The notes under the pieces were generated by a model that did no database searches, was not told the origin of the DNA, and was given only the letters and a program-made list of their open reading frames with translations. Shown piece after piece: positions 9,950 to 19,844 of a stretch of 64,000 nucleotides of DNA. The stretch comes from an uncultured Polaribacter sp. (lineage in GTDB: Bacteria; Bacteroidota; Bacteroidia; Flavobacteriales; Flavobacteriaceae). How positions within the stretch are numbered: the first letter of the stretch is position 1; the number at the start of each line of letters is the position of its first letter. The DNA lies in contig NZ_CANMVP010000010.1 in assembly GCF_947501385.1 (NCBI RefSeq), positions 62,001-126,000 on the forward strand, in the 5' to 3' direction. The translations under genes were made by a program, and so were the position numbers.

Positions 9950-10125
9950 GAAAAACCTCGACCCAAGGGTACGAGGTATCAAGTAGAAATTTCTTTTTTA
10001 TTTCGACGCAGAGCATCGGGGAATAAAACCCATAGATCCCGCTAAAAAAAAGCGGGATTAGTTCAGCTAGCAATTTTTAATTCATTGCTTCGCAACTTTT
10101 AAAAATTGAGTTTCACTAATTTAAA
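9950..10125. repeat. Structured intergenic repeat, copy 1
   Basis: First of three copies of a ~160-220 bp element. It begins with the hairpin ACCTCG-ACCCAAGGGTA-CGAGGT, has an ATCCCGC/GCGGGAT hairpin in the middle and an AATTTTTAA/TTAAAAATT stem with a small TTGC/GCAA hairpin near the end. This copy lacks the palindromic CCTGCC inserts seen in copy 2. It sits just downstream of both the truncated gene and the converging propeller gene. Confidence 0.7.
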
Positions 10126-10204
10126 ACTTTTACACATTTATTTATTAAATGAAGGCTTTTAAAGTGATTCAAAAACAAAACTAACTTGTTTTTTAGTTAG
10201 TGGT

Positions 10205-11278
10205 TTATTTTTTGATTGTCCTAACCGTATTGAAAATTTCAGACTTAGAATTTATACATGCAAAAAATACATGTGTTGGCTTTCCATTTTCTATGAGTAT
10301 TTGTGGGCGTTCTAATTTTTTCATTTTTTCTTTGGTTCCATCTGACAAATTAAGGGTTTTCCCATAAGCTGCCGGATTATCAGGAGTTTCCCATTCTATT
10401 CCATCTTTCGAAGTTGCCATAAATCCTGCTCCTTTTTCACCAGTTATTAATTTGTTCATGCATTTAGCAAGCATAAAATATTTTGTACCATCATGCCAAA
10501 TATAAGGGTCTTCAACATCTGTTTCAATTGGTTTTATTCTAATCTTATTGTCGGCTCCCATGCGCGTATATTCTCCCAGATAATGATTGGCCGTTAAAAC
10601 TCCAAATCTCATTTTTCGGTTTTTATTGCGTTCAGGGTACGTCACCGGGGCACTTTTATAAACCATTAAAACACTGCCATCTTCATGGATAACCGGTGCT
10701 GGATTACTGATTATTGCACCATCCCACATACCTTTTCTAGGCTGTATAATAGGTTTATCCATTCGTTTCCATGGACCAGTAGGTGCATCAGCAACAGCTA
10801 TACCCACTCGCTTGTTGTTCCATGCTTTTTCGTAAAAATCTCGAGATGGTATCGTATCAATGGGTTGATTAAAGGTATAAGTTGACCCTGTATAATAAAG
10901 GATATACTTTCCATCATGAAACTGGATATTTGGATTGTGTGTAATCATACCATCCCAATATTCCTTTCCTCTAGAAGGCAAAACAACTTGTTTAAATTTA
11001 TAAGGGCCTTGTGGAGTATCGGAAACAGCCAATACAATTTCGGAATTGGTTATCCATGCACGCATGGTAAGTTTTTTTGGCCACCTGCTTGCAAACATAT
11101 AATACTTCCCATCTTCAGCTTTTACAACAGAACCTCCCCATATGATCCAATCATCCATTTTAAAAGCACCTTGTACAGGAGAATCTTCCCAATTTTGATG
11201 AAAAACATTGTCATTACTGGCTTTATCAGCACAACTGAATAACATAAGCAATACAAATAGCAATGCAAATTGCTTCAT
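10205..11278 (-). CDS. Five-bladed beta-propeller glycosidase lipoprotein (GH43/GH117 clan-like)
   Basis: A 357-residue protein with a lipobox at LLMLFSC (Cys16), so it should be a membrane-anchored lipoprotein. Repeated blade motifs are visible: DGKYYMFASRW, WDGMITHNPNIQFHDGKYILYY, WDGAIISNPAPVI, VEDPYIWHDGTKYFML and LERPQI. This pattern is common in proteins annotated simply as glycosyl hydrolases with a GH43/GH32/GH117-type propeller. The conserved acidic residues in WDG and VEDP could be catalytic. It lies 124 bp downstream of the SWGVRL gene on the same strand and may be co-transcribed with it. The fold is fairly certain; the substrate is unknown. Confidence 0.7.
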   Translation of the reverse strand: MKQFALLFVLLMLFSCADKASNDNVFHQNWEDSPVQGAFKMDDWIIWGGSVVKAEDGKYYMFASRWPKKLTMRAWITNSEIVLAVSDTPQGPYKFKQVVLPSRGKEYWDGMITHNPNIQFHDGKYILYYTGSTYTFNQPIDTIPSRDFYEKAWNNKRVGIAVADAPTGPWKRMDKPIIQPRKGMWDGAIISNPAPVIHEDGSVLMVYKSAPVTYPERNKNRKMRFGVLTANHYLGEYTRMGADNKIRIKPIETDVEDPYIWHDGTKYFMLAKCMNKLITGEKGAGFMATSKDGIEWETPDNPAAYGKTLNLSDGTKEKMKKLERPQILIENGKPTHVFFACINSKSEIFNTVRTIKK

Positions 11279-11402
11279 AGTTGTCTTCTTTTTAAAATTC
11301 TGATTAACGTAAAATTAATCACTATTTTTCAATAATTTATAGTTTATTCGGATTGATCTCTTTTTACTTAATTTCCACAACCCATTTTATATTTGCAAAA
11401 GG

Positions 11403-12629
11403 TTAATGTTTCGTTTTTACTTTTTCAGCTAATTTTGCCCCTTCAGGTCTTTTATAGGGAATATAATCAGGCATTGGTTTTATTTGTAATCTCTTATCAA
11501 TTTCTTTCATAATAGCCATTTCATCTTCTGTAATAAAACCATTTGTATTTGTATTACCCCATGTAATAGCGCAATTTGCATCGGTTAGAGTACGCACAAA
11601 ACGATAGGCTTGTTCTGTATCAAACATCAAATCAGCCCTTGGGCTCGTCCATTTCATACGCATTGGCATCCATGCATGTTTTATATTATGTTTCTCTTTA
11701 TCATAATTAGCCATAGCGTTTATTATTTCAGGAAATGTATATTCTTCGTATGCCCATGAACTAGGTGGTGCTCCCCAAGCTAAAGGTGTAGGGTGACCAG
11801 AAGTAAAGTCGGTATAAGAATCATTGGTGTTAAAAGATCTTATTTTATATTTCTTCTTATTTTTATCATTTATTCCATCTGATGCTACAAATAACTCATC
11901 TCCATTTGCATCTTTAAAATAATTATTCCAACGCGCAGTTTCACTATTCACTACGCCGTTTGCAGCTATCATAACAGTTGGATCTACAGATCTAATCATG
12001 TCAACAAAATCTGTTACATCTCCAGCAATTCCACCTATATGATCCAACCAATATCCATCTACCAATCCTTTAAATCTTTCTATATAACCTTTGCACAGTG
12101 TTCTATATGCCAAACCTTCATCCCCGTCAAATTTTGCTTTGTAATATTTATCCCAAGCGGCTTTATATTCTGCATTATTTTTTGTGCCTGATCTTGCAGA
12201 TGGACCATCTGTAGCAATATAAAGAACAACTTTTTTCCCTCCTTTTTTTAGAACATCTATGACATCTAAAATAATTTTTTCATTCTCAAGAGAAGGTACA
12301 AACTCAGGGTGAATTTCCTTCGCAACATCTACATAAGGATTGTCTCTTAAAGTAAACCAATACCCATGAGCACGATGGTTAAAATTTGTAAATACATGCC
12401 CTACAGTTGGGAGATTATCTACAATTTCTTGTGCTCCTTTTACCCATTCTCTACTGCTAGTTTTATCTAACTCTACGCCGCCTTCAACAATGAGTCTTAC
12501 ACCCCATGAACCCATTAGCCAATTTGAATCAGAAGTAGTTTGAGCAGTTATATTTATAATTGCCAAAGCAAAAATCATTGTAATTAATTGTTTTTTCATT
12601 TTCATGTTTTTTAAAATTATCTCCTTCAT
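11403..12629 (-). CDS. SWGVRL-family secreted TIM-barrel protein, single-domain form (candidate glycosidase)
   Basis: The frame is 408 residues; the more likely start is Met11 (about 12599), which opens a normal signal peptide ending in ITAQ. It is the shortest full member of a family with further copies at 53510, 56445 and 59946, and has no carbohydrate-binding or sorting domain. Conserved features are SWGVRL near 41, TVGHVFTNF near 75, HGYWFTLR near 88, IHPEFVPSLENEKII near 106, GKKVVLYI, then DGYWLD with Asp196 on a barrel strand and FTSGH with His279. An Asp-plus-His pair recalls the catalytic pair reported for GH107 endo-fucanases, but I cannot assign a CAZy family by eye. Operator site 3 lies 113 bp upstream. 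Without a sorting domain it is probably periplasmic. Confidence 0.7.
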   Translation of the reverse strand: MKEIILKNMKMKKQLITMIFALAIINITAQTTSDSNWLMGSWGVRLIVEGGVELDKTSSREWVKGAQEIVDNLPTVGHVFTNFNHRAHGYWFTLRDNPYVDVAKEIHPEFVPSLENEKIILDVIDVLKKGGKKVVLYIATDGPSARSGTKNNAEYKAAWDKYYKAKFDGDEGLAYRTLCKGYIERFKGLVDGYWLDHIGGIAGDVTDFVDMIRSVDPTVMIAANGVVNSETARWNNYFKDANGDELFVASDGINDKNKKKYKIRSFNTNDSYTDFTSGHPTPLAWGAPPSSWAYEEYTFPEIINAMANYDKEKHNIKHAWMPMRMKWTSPRADLMFDTEQAYRFVRTLTDANCAITWGNTNTNGFITEDEMAIMKEIDKRLQIKPMPDYIPYKRPEGAKLAEKVKTKH

Positions 12630-12741
12630 CGGAAAATAGTTTGTTAATAGATTATAAGAAATATTTTTTATTGACTTTATTTAAATAAATTCGGTTTTTA
12701 AATACATATCAAAATTAACTTTTGTAAGAATTAACGACTTC

Positions 12742-12777
12742 CTCTAATCCCTCAAATTGTTGCTCTAAATATTCAAA
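12742..12777 (+). promoter_or_regulatory. Candidate HTCS operator, site 3
   Basis: CTCTAATCCCTCAAA at 12742 and CTCTAAATATTCAAA at 12763 form a 21-bp direct repeat. The site lies 113 bp upstream of the minus-strand SWGVRL gene and downstream of the sulfatase that ends at 12880. Confidence 0.6.
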
Positions 12778-12879
12778 CTACCAAGCCATTGATAAAAAAT
12801 AAGAATTTATTCTATTTATAAATGTGATTAAAAATGTTGATTTAAGAAAAAAATATGATGTGATTGATAAAGTGGAATT

Positions 12880-14367
12880 TTAATTAGTTCCACTTTTCCA
12901 TAAAATAATTTTATCTACATCATTTTTAGAAAACTTTCCTTTTGTGCTTCTACCTGTTCTAATATCTAATTCTAATTGTTCTAGAAGTTCTTTTACAATT
13001 TCAGGATGCTTTTTATATAAATTTGTAGTCTCTGCAAAATCGTTTTCAATATCATATAATTGAACGGCAGGCATATCTTTTGCTTCTAACTCTTTTGGTG
13101 ACGTCCATCCTCCTGAACCTCTTGCTAACAATAGTTTCCATTTTCCTTTTCTGTATGCAAAATGTCCACTAATGGAATGATGTATCACTCCTGCCCTACT
13201 AGAAATTATTGATTCACCAAATAGTGCGGGTAAAAAACTAACACTATCTTCTCCACTCATATTTGGTATGTCTTGTCCAGTAATATCTGAAAATGTCGCA
13301 AAAATATCTGTTAAGCATATCAATTGATTGCTTGTTGAACCAAAAGCTACTTTATTTGGCCACTTAACAATGAACGGCACACGATGTCCACCGTCCCATA
13401 AATCTGCTTTTGAACCACGCATTCCAGCACTTACAATATGACCTTGTTCTGCTAACTTAGGAATATTTGCAGCTTTAGAACATCCATTATCACTACTAAA
13501 AATAATCAACGTATTTTCGGACAATCCATTCGCTTCTAATGCGGATTTTATAGCGCCAACGGTGGCATCTGTTTGCATTACAAAATCTGCATAATCACCT
13601 AAACCACTCTTTCCTTGCCATTCTTTTGTTGGAAGAATTGGAGTGTGTGGTGAACCTAAAGGAACATATAGAAAAAATGGTTTTCCATCCTTTCTCTTTG
13701 ATTGGTTATTGATATAAGCAACAGATTGCTCTGTTAACCTTGGCAGCATATTAATTTCATCTTCGTGTAAAATTACCTCATCATTTTCAATAACAGCTTT
13801 CATATCTCTGGCATGATGAAAGCCGTGAAAATAATCAAACCCACGATGAATAGGCCCATCTGGAATTTTAGCACCAACAGGAGGTAACTGTTTTGTTGAT
13901 TTCTTCGATAATGTTTTTTTTGTAATAGGGTCTAAATATTGAAAATTAAGATGCCATTTTCCAATAATGGCTGTATTGTAACCTTGATCTTTTAGAAAAT
14001 TTGCAATAGTTAGACGGTCTTCTGCAACTAAATTGGGTGCAAAACCTTGTACAACGCCTCGTTGCAATTTTGTACGCCAACTGTAACGCCCTGTCATGAT
14101 ACCATAGCGTGTTGGTGTACAAACTGATGAACCTGAGTGTGCATCTGTAAATACCATACCATCGCGAACTAACATATCAATACTTGGCGTTTTAATCTTA
14201 CTTGTTTTTGGTGACAAACTTTGTACATCACCATAACCTAAATCATCACAAAGTATAAATACAATGTTTGGTTTCTGAGGTTTCACTTGAGCTGTCATAA
14301 GATAGCTCGTTAACCCAAATACTATTATTAATAATGTTACTGTTTTAACTGAAGTTTTAATTACCAT
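12880..14367 (-). CDS. Type I sulfatase (formylglycine-dependent)
   Basis: A 495-residue secreted arylsulfatase-type enzyme with a signal peptide at about 1-26 (LMTAQ). Metal ligands Asp41 and Asp42 lie in CDDLGYGD, the formylglycine Cys83 is in CTPTRYGIMTGR, and the second metal site is SSDNGC. It should remove sulfate esters from the imported glycan after Cys83 is oxidised by a maturation enzyme not found in this window. It is a close paralogue of the sulfatases at 16985 and 49800 (shared SYxWRTxLxxGV, SDNGCSKAA and ISGHFAYRKGKWKLLLA). It is the last gene of a long minus-strand run, 35 bp after the beta-helix gene. Which sulfate position it removes cannot be told here. Confidence 0.92.
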   Translation of the reverse strand: MVIKTSVKTVTLLIIVFGLTSYLMTAQVKPQKPNIVFILCDDLGYGDVQSLSPKTSKIKTPSIDMLVRDGMVFTDAHSGSSVCTPTRYGIMTGRYSWRTKLQRGVVQGFAPNLVAEDRLTIANFLKDQGYNTAIIGKWHLNFQYLDPITKKTLSKKSTKQLPPVGAKIPDGPIHRGFDYFHGFHHARDMKAVIENDEVILHEDEINMLPRLTEQSVAYINNQSKRKDGKPFFLYVPLGSPHTPILPTKEWQGKSGLGDYADFVMQTDATVGAIKSALEANGLSENTLIIFSSDNGCSKAANIPKLAEQGHIVSAGMRGSKADLWDGGHRVPFIVKWPNKVAFGSTSNQLICLTDIFATFSDITGQDIPNMSGEDSVSFLPALFGESIISSRAGVIHHSISGHFAYRKGKWKLLLARGSGGWTSPKELEAKDMPAVQLYDIENDFAETTNLYKKHPEIVKELLEQLELDIRTGRSTKGKFSKNDVDKIILWKSGTN

Positions 14368-14402
14368 TTAAATAGATGTATTTTAAACCATTAACTATAA
14401 AC

Positions 14403-17003
14403 TTATTGTTTATTAAAGGAAAATTCTAAAGCTTTCTGGTTTCTCCAGACTTTTACTGTATTATTTTCATTTTTTAACCTTTTCATACTACTGATTAAAA
14501 ATTGAACATTCTTAATCTTTTTAGAGTTTAATTCGATTACAACATCATCAGCCTTAAAACCTAAAGCTGCCATTTGACTATCTTTAGGAACTGAAACCAA
14601 TAGCGCACCAGTTTTTTCAAACATACCAGTAGCTGAAACATCAGCATCTGTTTCTAAGTTTCTAATTTGACTTCCTAATATTTTCTTAAATCTACTCTCA
14701 ACAAATTTGTTTGGAGCAATTATTTCAGGAAGATTTATAACAGGCTTCTTTGACAACTTCTTTAATTTATTAGAAGTAACACCAAAACCTGTAACTGGAA
14801 AATTTTCAAATCCAATTTTCAATGCATCAGAGGTTTGCTTTACATTAAAATTACCCTTTTCAGGTGCTACAAATAAAGCATTGCCATAAAGACTTTCAGC
14901 ATCATCTCGTGTTTGCTTTTGTGCACCATAAGCAGGTACTGTTTTTTCATACTCAGGATTATGTATAAAATTAAAATTTCGGCTACCACCCCATAACATT
15001 GGGTTTGTAGAACGATAAACAGTTTTACCCCATAAAATATTTCGTTCAAAAATATCATGAGTCGGTTTTGGGTAAGGTACATTACAAGTATATCCTTTTC
15101 CAAGAACAACATTATTTGTCACTTCACGATGATACCCTTCTCTTGTTTTTAAACCACCCGAAAGGCAAATATTATTATATATTTTATAGTTAGTTGATCC
15201 GTCATCTAAATCAATATCCCAACCGTGATCACACTGCATCCTATTATTTCTAAGGATATTTGTTTGATGAGCATCCCAAAGGGGTAAATTAGGATATTTT
15301 TCAATGTAATAACTAATTAAAGGTTTTCCATTCTCATCTTCTAAATCTGGCCCTGATGGACCAGATGAATGCCAATAACGATCACGTCCCCATGAATTAA
15401 ATGCTCCATGATCGTGTGTTTCCAATACCGTTTCAAAACAGTCATTCCACTCAATAATATGACCTCCCCATGTACCATCACATATATTAATTGCCGCTCG
15501 TGGAGTATGACTAATGGTATTGTGTCTCAGTGTAATTCGCGATGACATAGAAATATTAATACCAGAAGCTTGTTTTTCAAAACGTCCACAACGCATCATA
15601 AGATTGTCTTCTACAAGACAGTCTTCTGGATAATCATTTGTTTTTGGTCCAATTGTAGTATCAATTTCATCCAAAGGACTAGCAGGTTGTCTATAGGAGA
15701 ATGCAGGGTTGCGAACTGCTGCAAAAGAACCAACAAAATTTACATCTGTGGCACCATTATCTAAAAATAAATTTCCTTTAATATTTATATTGCGGTTATA
15801 ACTATCAACAAATATTGCATTACCTCCTAACTGTTCAAATTGGCAATTATTAATTACAATGTTTTCTGCTCCACGTATATGAATAGCTCCTCCACGATAT
15901 ACACACCAATCACTTCGAAGCAATGGCTCAATAGTCTCAATAAAGGTACGATCTGTTCCAGTAAATCGTATACCACTAATCTGAATGTTCTTAACAGGTG
16001 TTGTGGTTTCATAATTTTTAACTTTTGTTTCTTTAAGTCGATTTCCACTATTAAGAATACTCATTTCTGCAATTGGTTGCTTGTAACCTCCATAGATTTC
16101 AATAAGATGCTTAATTTTTAGCACGGCTTCAATCTTAACTTTTTTTAGATTGATTTCAGAATTAGGCATGTAATACAACCAGCCTTCTTTTGTGTCATGA
16201 AACCACTCGCCGGGAGTATCCAGTTCTTCAAATACATTTTCTATCATTCGATATCCTTTATGGGGCAAGGTTGATCGATTATTCTGCCATCCTCCTTCAT
16301 AAATCAACGCCCCATTCGCATCTTTTCCAGATACAACATAATGTTGACTACCCCATAGGCTACTATGCATACCATGCATAATAGATCCAGCTGGGTTTTG
16401 CCATTTAGTGGCTTTTTCTGCGTCCCAAGCATTTGGTGTACAACTATTAAATGGAGGTGTTCCAGCGCTCTTTCCACGAACAGAACCATCAGCATCAACA
16501 GGTATAAACCCAGATCCAAAATTCGGAAAACGAGCCATGTACTTCCGTTTATCACCAACAAACAACTGATCGATTGCGCCTAGATTCCCAACATTTGTAC
16601 GATAAATTCCGTTGTTCCACAATTCCCATTCAGAAGTTATAAGTTGTGCCCCGGTTATGGTCACTTCTTCATTATTGCCTGCACAATAGATAACGGGGAA
16701 TTGGTCGCTTCCATCATCATCAGTAGTAATTCTTATAGGAGTATTTAACCTGTAAGTTCCAGTATGCATAATTATTCTACAAGATTCTTTACCTAATAAA
16801 CCACTAGACCTTAATGCTTTTTGTGCCGCTTCAATAGTAGCCAAAGGTTCATAAATTGTTCCTGTATTTGAATCATTACCATTTATAGCAACATGGATTT
16901 CAAGTGCATTAACAGGAATAATCGATATGATAAATAATGAAATAATAAAATTCCTAATAAGACCTTTTTTCATTTGATTCCTAATTATTTTTCGCTTTTC
17001 CAT
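14403..17003 (-). CDS. Right-handed beta-helix enzyme with C-terminal PDZ domain (GH141-like)
   Basis: The frame gives 866 residues, but Met11 (about 16973) is the better start: it opens a typical signal peptide (ending VNALE) and removes the 19-nt overlap with the upstream sulfatase. An N-terminal strand region (GNDSNTGTxxxPLATIEAAQKA) leads into a parallel beta-helix with a YMARFPNF motif. Conserved acidic stretches are ICDGTWGGH, ETHDHGAFNSWGRDRYW and DHGWDIDLDDGSTNY. Residues about 770-866 form a PDZ domain. The organisation resembles GH141, which includes an alpha-L-fucosidase, and such proteins recur in fucoidan PULs. GH174-type beta-helix fucanases are another option. The paralogue is at 21298. 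The fold is clear, the family number is tentative. Confidence 0.75.
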   Translation of the reverse strand: MEKRKIIRNQMKKGLIRNFIISLFIISIIPVNALEIHVAINGNDSNTGTIYEPLATIEAAQKALRSSGLLGKESCRIIMHTGTYRLNTPIRITTDDDGSDQFPVIYCAGNNEEVTITGAQLITSEWELWNNGIYRTNVGNLGAIDQLFVGDKRKYMARFPNFGSGFIPVDADGSVRGKSAGTPPFNSCTPNAWDAEKATKWQNPAGSIMHGMHSSLWGSQHYVVSGKDANGALIYEGGWQNNRSTLPHKGYRMIENVFEELDTPGEWFHDTKEGWLYYMPNSEINLKKVKIEAVLKIKHLIEIYGGYKQPIAEMSILNSGNRLKETKVKNYETTTPVKNIQISGIRFTGTDRTFIETIEPLLRSDWCVYRGGAIHIRGAENIVINNCQFEQLGGNAIFVDSYNRNINIKGNLFLDNGATDVNFVGSFAAVRNPAFSYRQPASPLDEIDTTIGPKTNDYPEDCLVEDNLMMRCGRFEKQASGINISMSSRITLRHNTISHTPRAAINICDGTWGGHIIEWNDCFETVLETHDHGAFNSWGRDRYWHSSGPSGPDLEDENGKPLISYYIEKYPNLPLWDAHQTNILRNNRMQCDHGWDIDLDDGSTNYKIYNNICLSGGLKTREGYHREVTNNVVLGKGYTCNVPYPKPTHDIFERNILWGKTVYRSTNPMLWGGSRNFNFIHNPEYEKTVPAYGAQKQTRDDAESLYGNALFVAPEKGNFNVKQTSDALKIGFENFPVTGFGVTSNKLKKLSKKPVINLPEIIAPNKFVESRFKKILGSQIRNLETDADVSATGMFEKTGALLVSVPKDSQMAALGFKADDVVIELNSKKIKNVQFLISSMKRLKNENNTVKVWRNQKALEFSFNKQ

Positions 17004-18514
17004 AATACAATTTCATTTACATCATTTTTAGACTCTTGTCCTTTTGAAGTACGACCAGCATATACCTCAGACTCTAATTCTGTCAAAAGTTCTTTTACAA
17101 TTTCAGGATGTTCTTGATATAAGTTAATTTTTTCTGCTGGATCGTTTTTGATATCATACAACTGTACTTTAGGCATATTAACTGATTCTTTTTCTGTTGG
17201 CGATGTCCAACCTCCTGAACCTTTGGCTAATAAAAGTTTCCATTTTCCTTGACGATATGCAAAATGCCCAGAAATTGAATGATGGATGATACCTTTGCGA
17301 CTAGAAACTAAAGGTTTTCCTTTTAAGGCAGGAAGAAAACTAAAACTGTCTTCAGCAAACCCGCTAGGAATTTTTTCACCAGTGATATCTGACATCGTTG
17401 AGAATAAATCTGTTAGGCAAATTACCTCATTACTTACAGAGCCTGAACTGACTTCTTTAGGCCAACGCACTATAAAAGGTACTCGATGACCACCATCCCA
17501 TAAATCTGCTTTTGAACCTCGATATTGTTTACTCACCTGATGTCCCTTTTTTGCTAATTCAGTAATTCCAGCAGCTTTTGAGCAACCATTATCGCTAGTA
17601 ACTATAATAATAGTATTTTCTCCAAAACCCATTTCGTCAATGGCAGAAACAATTTGTCCAATCACATCGTCTGTTTGCATTACAAAATCGCCATATTTTC
17701 CTAATTCGCTTTTACCTTGCCATTCTTTTGAAGGTAATATAGGCGTATGAGGAGAAGTGAAAGCTACATAAGCGAAGAAAGGCTTTTTGTCATCTTGTTT
17801 CTTAATATACTCAATTGTTTTGCGTCCTATTTCAGGTAATACATCTATAGCATTAAAATCAGGATTTTTAGGAGACATAACGACTCTACCTCTAATTTTT
17901 CTGTATGGTACTATTTCACATTCGCCAACAAATTTATTGTCCTCTATATAGATATAAGGTGGCATATCAAGAGAAGCAGAAATCCCATAAAAAGTATCAA
18001 AACCTCTATCTATAGGGCCATTTCTAATAATGCCATTCCAATCTACGTTGGGTTCTTTTGGGTTTCTCCCTTTAGGAATTGTGCCATTAAAAAGTAAATC
18101 CATTCCAAGATGCCACTTCCCAATACAAGCTGTATTGTAACCTCTGTCTTGTAAAAAACTAGCAACGGTTAAACGGTTTTCTTCAATTAAAGGAGGGCTA
18201 TATCCAAATAAAACTCCTTTTTGTAAATTTGTTCGCCAATTATATCGCCCTGTAATAATGCTATATCTACTTGGTGTACATACCGAAGAACTCGTATGAG
18301 CATCTGTAAAAATCATACCTTGTGATGCTAATCTATCCATTTGAGGCGTTTCAATTTTACCATCAGGGTTTAAATATTTAACGTCGCCGTAACCAAGATC
18401 GTCAGTAAGAATATAGACAACATTGGGTTTCGTATTATCCTTTTGAGAATATGAATAAAAATTAGCCAATGCTAAAAAAATAATAAATAGAGATACTTTT
18501 AATGTTGTTTTCAT
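16985..18514 (-). CDS. Type I sulfatase (formylglycine-dependent)
   Basis: A 509-residue secreted sulfatase with a signal peptide at about 1-24 (FYSYSQ). Asp38 and Asp39 in TDDLGYGD and the TSDNGC motif bind metal; Cys79 in CTPSRYSIITGR is the residue converted to formylglycine. It is paralogous to the enzyme at 12880, and the two flank the beta-helix gene, so sulfatase/beta-helix/sulfatase may be a functional trio. The 175 bp upstream (18515-18689) show no strong hairpin or operator match. The substrate position is undetermined. Confidence 0.92.
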   Translation of the reverse strand: MKTTLKVSLFIIFLALANFYSYSQKDNTKPNVVYILTDDLGYGDVKYLNPDGKIETPQMDRLASQGMIFTDAHTSSSVCTPSRYSIITGRYNWRTNLQKGVLFGYSPPLIEENRLTVASFLQDRGYNTACIGKWHLGMDLLFNGTIPKGRNPKEPNVDWNGIIRNGPIDRGFDTFYGISASLDMPPYIYIEDNKFVGECEIVPYRKIRGRVVMSPKNPDFNAIDVLPEIGRKTIEYIKKQDDKKPFFAYVAFTSPHTPILPSKEWQGKSELGKYGDFVMQTDDVIGQIVSAIDEMGFGENTIIIVTSDNGCSKAAGITELAKKGHQVSKQYRGSKADLWDGGHRVPFIVRWPKEVSSGSVSNEVICLTDLFSTMSDITGEKIPSGFAEDSFSFLPALKGKPLVSSRKGIIHHSISGHFAYRQGKWKLLLAKGSGGWTSPTEKESVNMPKVQLYDIKNDPAEKINLYQEHPEIVKELLTELESEVYAGRTSKGQESKNDVNEIVLWKSEK

Positions 18515-18689
18515 AAAAATTAAGGTTGAAATAGGAATATGTAAATTTATTTTATTGTTTATATTTAATTGTGGGTCTCGTTTTAAAATACGCCCCGTGT
18601 TTTTTTATAGTTTCTGTATTAAAAAAATGAAGAATTTGTAAAAATACAGTTGATATCTACAATTAAATAACTGACTCATTTTTAAGTAT

Positions 18690-19782
18690 TTATTTTAAGT
18701 TAGACACAAAATAGTCTACTGTTTTTTGAATAATCCATTCGCGAGTTGGTTCAATATCTTTTCCTACTTTTCTCCAGTTGTGCCCTGCATTTTTGATGAT
18801 TACTGTAGTTACAGGAGCACCAATTTTTTTAGCTTTTTCTTCCATATAATACGCATGCTTAACTGGTATTGTGGTATCACTATCGCCTTGTATCATTAAT
18901 AAAGGCGGACTGTCTTTTTTTAAATAATTAACAGGACTCATTTCTCTATACAATGTCAGTTTATCTTTAGGTTTTGTATTAGATTTTAATATTCTTGGTC
19001 CGAATCTATCTCTAAAATCTGCTCTATCATTATGGTTGAATAGACTTGTTTTTTCAAAATCGCAAGGTCCATACCAAGATACTCCTCCAGCCATTTTATA
19101 GGTATATTTTACTAGTGATGTGTCTCCTTTTAAACTTTCAGGAGCACTTAATACCAACATTTGAGAAATTTGACCACCAGCAGAATCTCCAAAAGAGAAA
19201 AATTGATTTGTGTCTAAACCTAAATCTTTATTATGCTTAGACAAATAACGCATAGCATCTTTACTATCTATAACACAATCTCGCATTGATGTAGTTCCAT
19301 TTTTTTTTTCAAAGTCTGTAACTTACCGAAACCACACAAAACCCTTTTTCTAAAAGATCCATATGTACCGTTTTAAAAGAAGCATTTGAAGCACCGTGTC
19401 TACTCCCTGCTGCCCAACCACCTCCATGCGTATAAATAACAACTGGTAATTTTTGTCCTTCTTTTCTGTTTTTCGGATAATAAATATCTAAATAAAGATT
19501 TTCTTCTTTAGTTTCTTTATATAATACATTTAGTTTTCGTACTCCTCCATTGTCCAAATAAGGGATTTTAATTTTACTAAACTCTTCTGGAAAAACTTCA
19601 TTATTATTGTTAGTATCTAAATATTTGTAACGATTCCAAGTTCTCTCATTTTCATTTTTAGAAAATTTGTTATCCTTATTTTTATCTAATTTTCCCCAAG
19701 TATTAGTAATGTATATTGCATTATAAACCCCTTTTGATTGGTCGTTTGTTTGAGATATCCCTTTAAAAAAAGGAAATGTCAT
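18690..19782 (-). pseudogene. Alpha/beta-hydrolase esterase with EF-hand-like region, frameshifted
   Basis: Two abutting reading frames (19782-19309 and 19286-18690) encode one carbohydrate-esterase-like protein of about 360 residues. The first has two EF-hand-like loops (DKNKDNKFSKNE, DTNNNNEVFPEE) and the oxyanion motif HGGGW. The second has the nucleophile motif GDSAGG, a GDSDTTIP acid region and a GHNW histidine, so the catalytic triad sits wholly after the break. The first frame ends CTT TGA and the second resumes one base later (GAA AAA...), so removing one T restores the protein. A run of ten A on the coding strand follows, but the stop precedes it. The N-terminus also lacks a clear signal-peptide start. 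If intact, it might deacetylate the polysaccharide. Mutation, sequencing error or +1 recoding are all possible. Confidence 0.8.
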
Positions 19783-19844
19783 AAATAATATGCTAATAGA
19801 ACATTCTGCTGTAATTCTTTATAGCTCATCTTAATTCTTTTTTA

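Noticed and set aside
19300..19309. Ten-base homopolymer as cause of the esterase frameshift or a phase-variation switch
   Set aside because: The stop codon TGA comes before the run on the coding strand, so changing the run's length cannot restore the frame.
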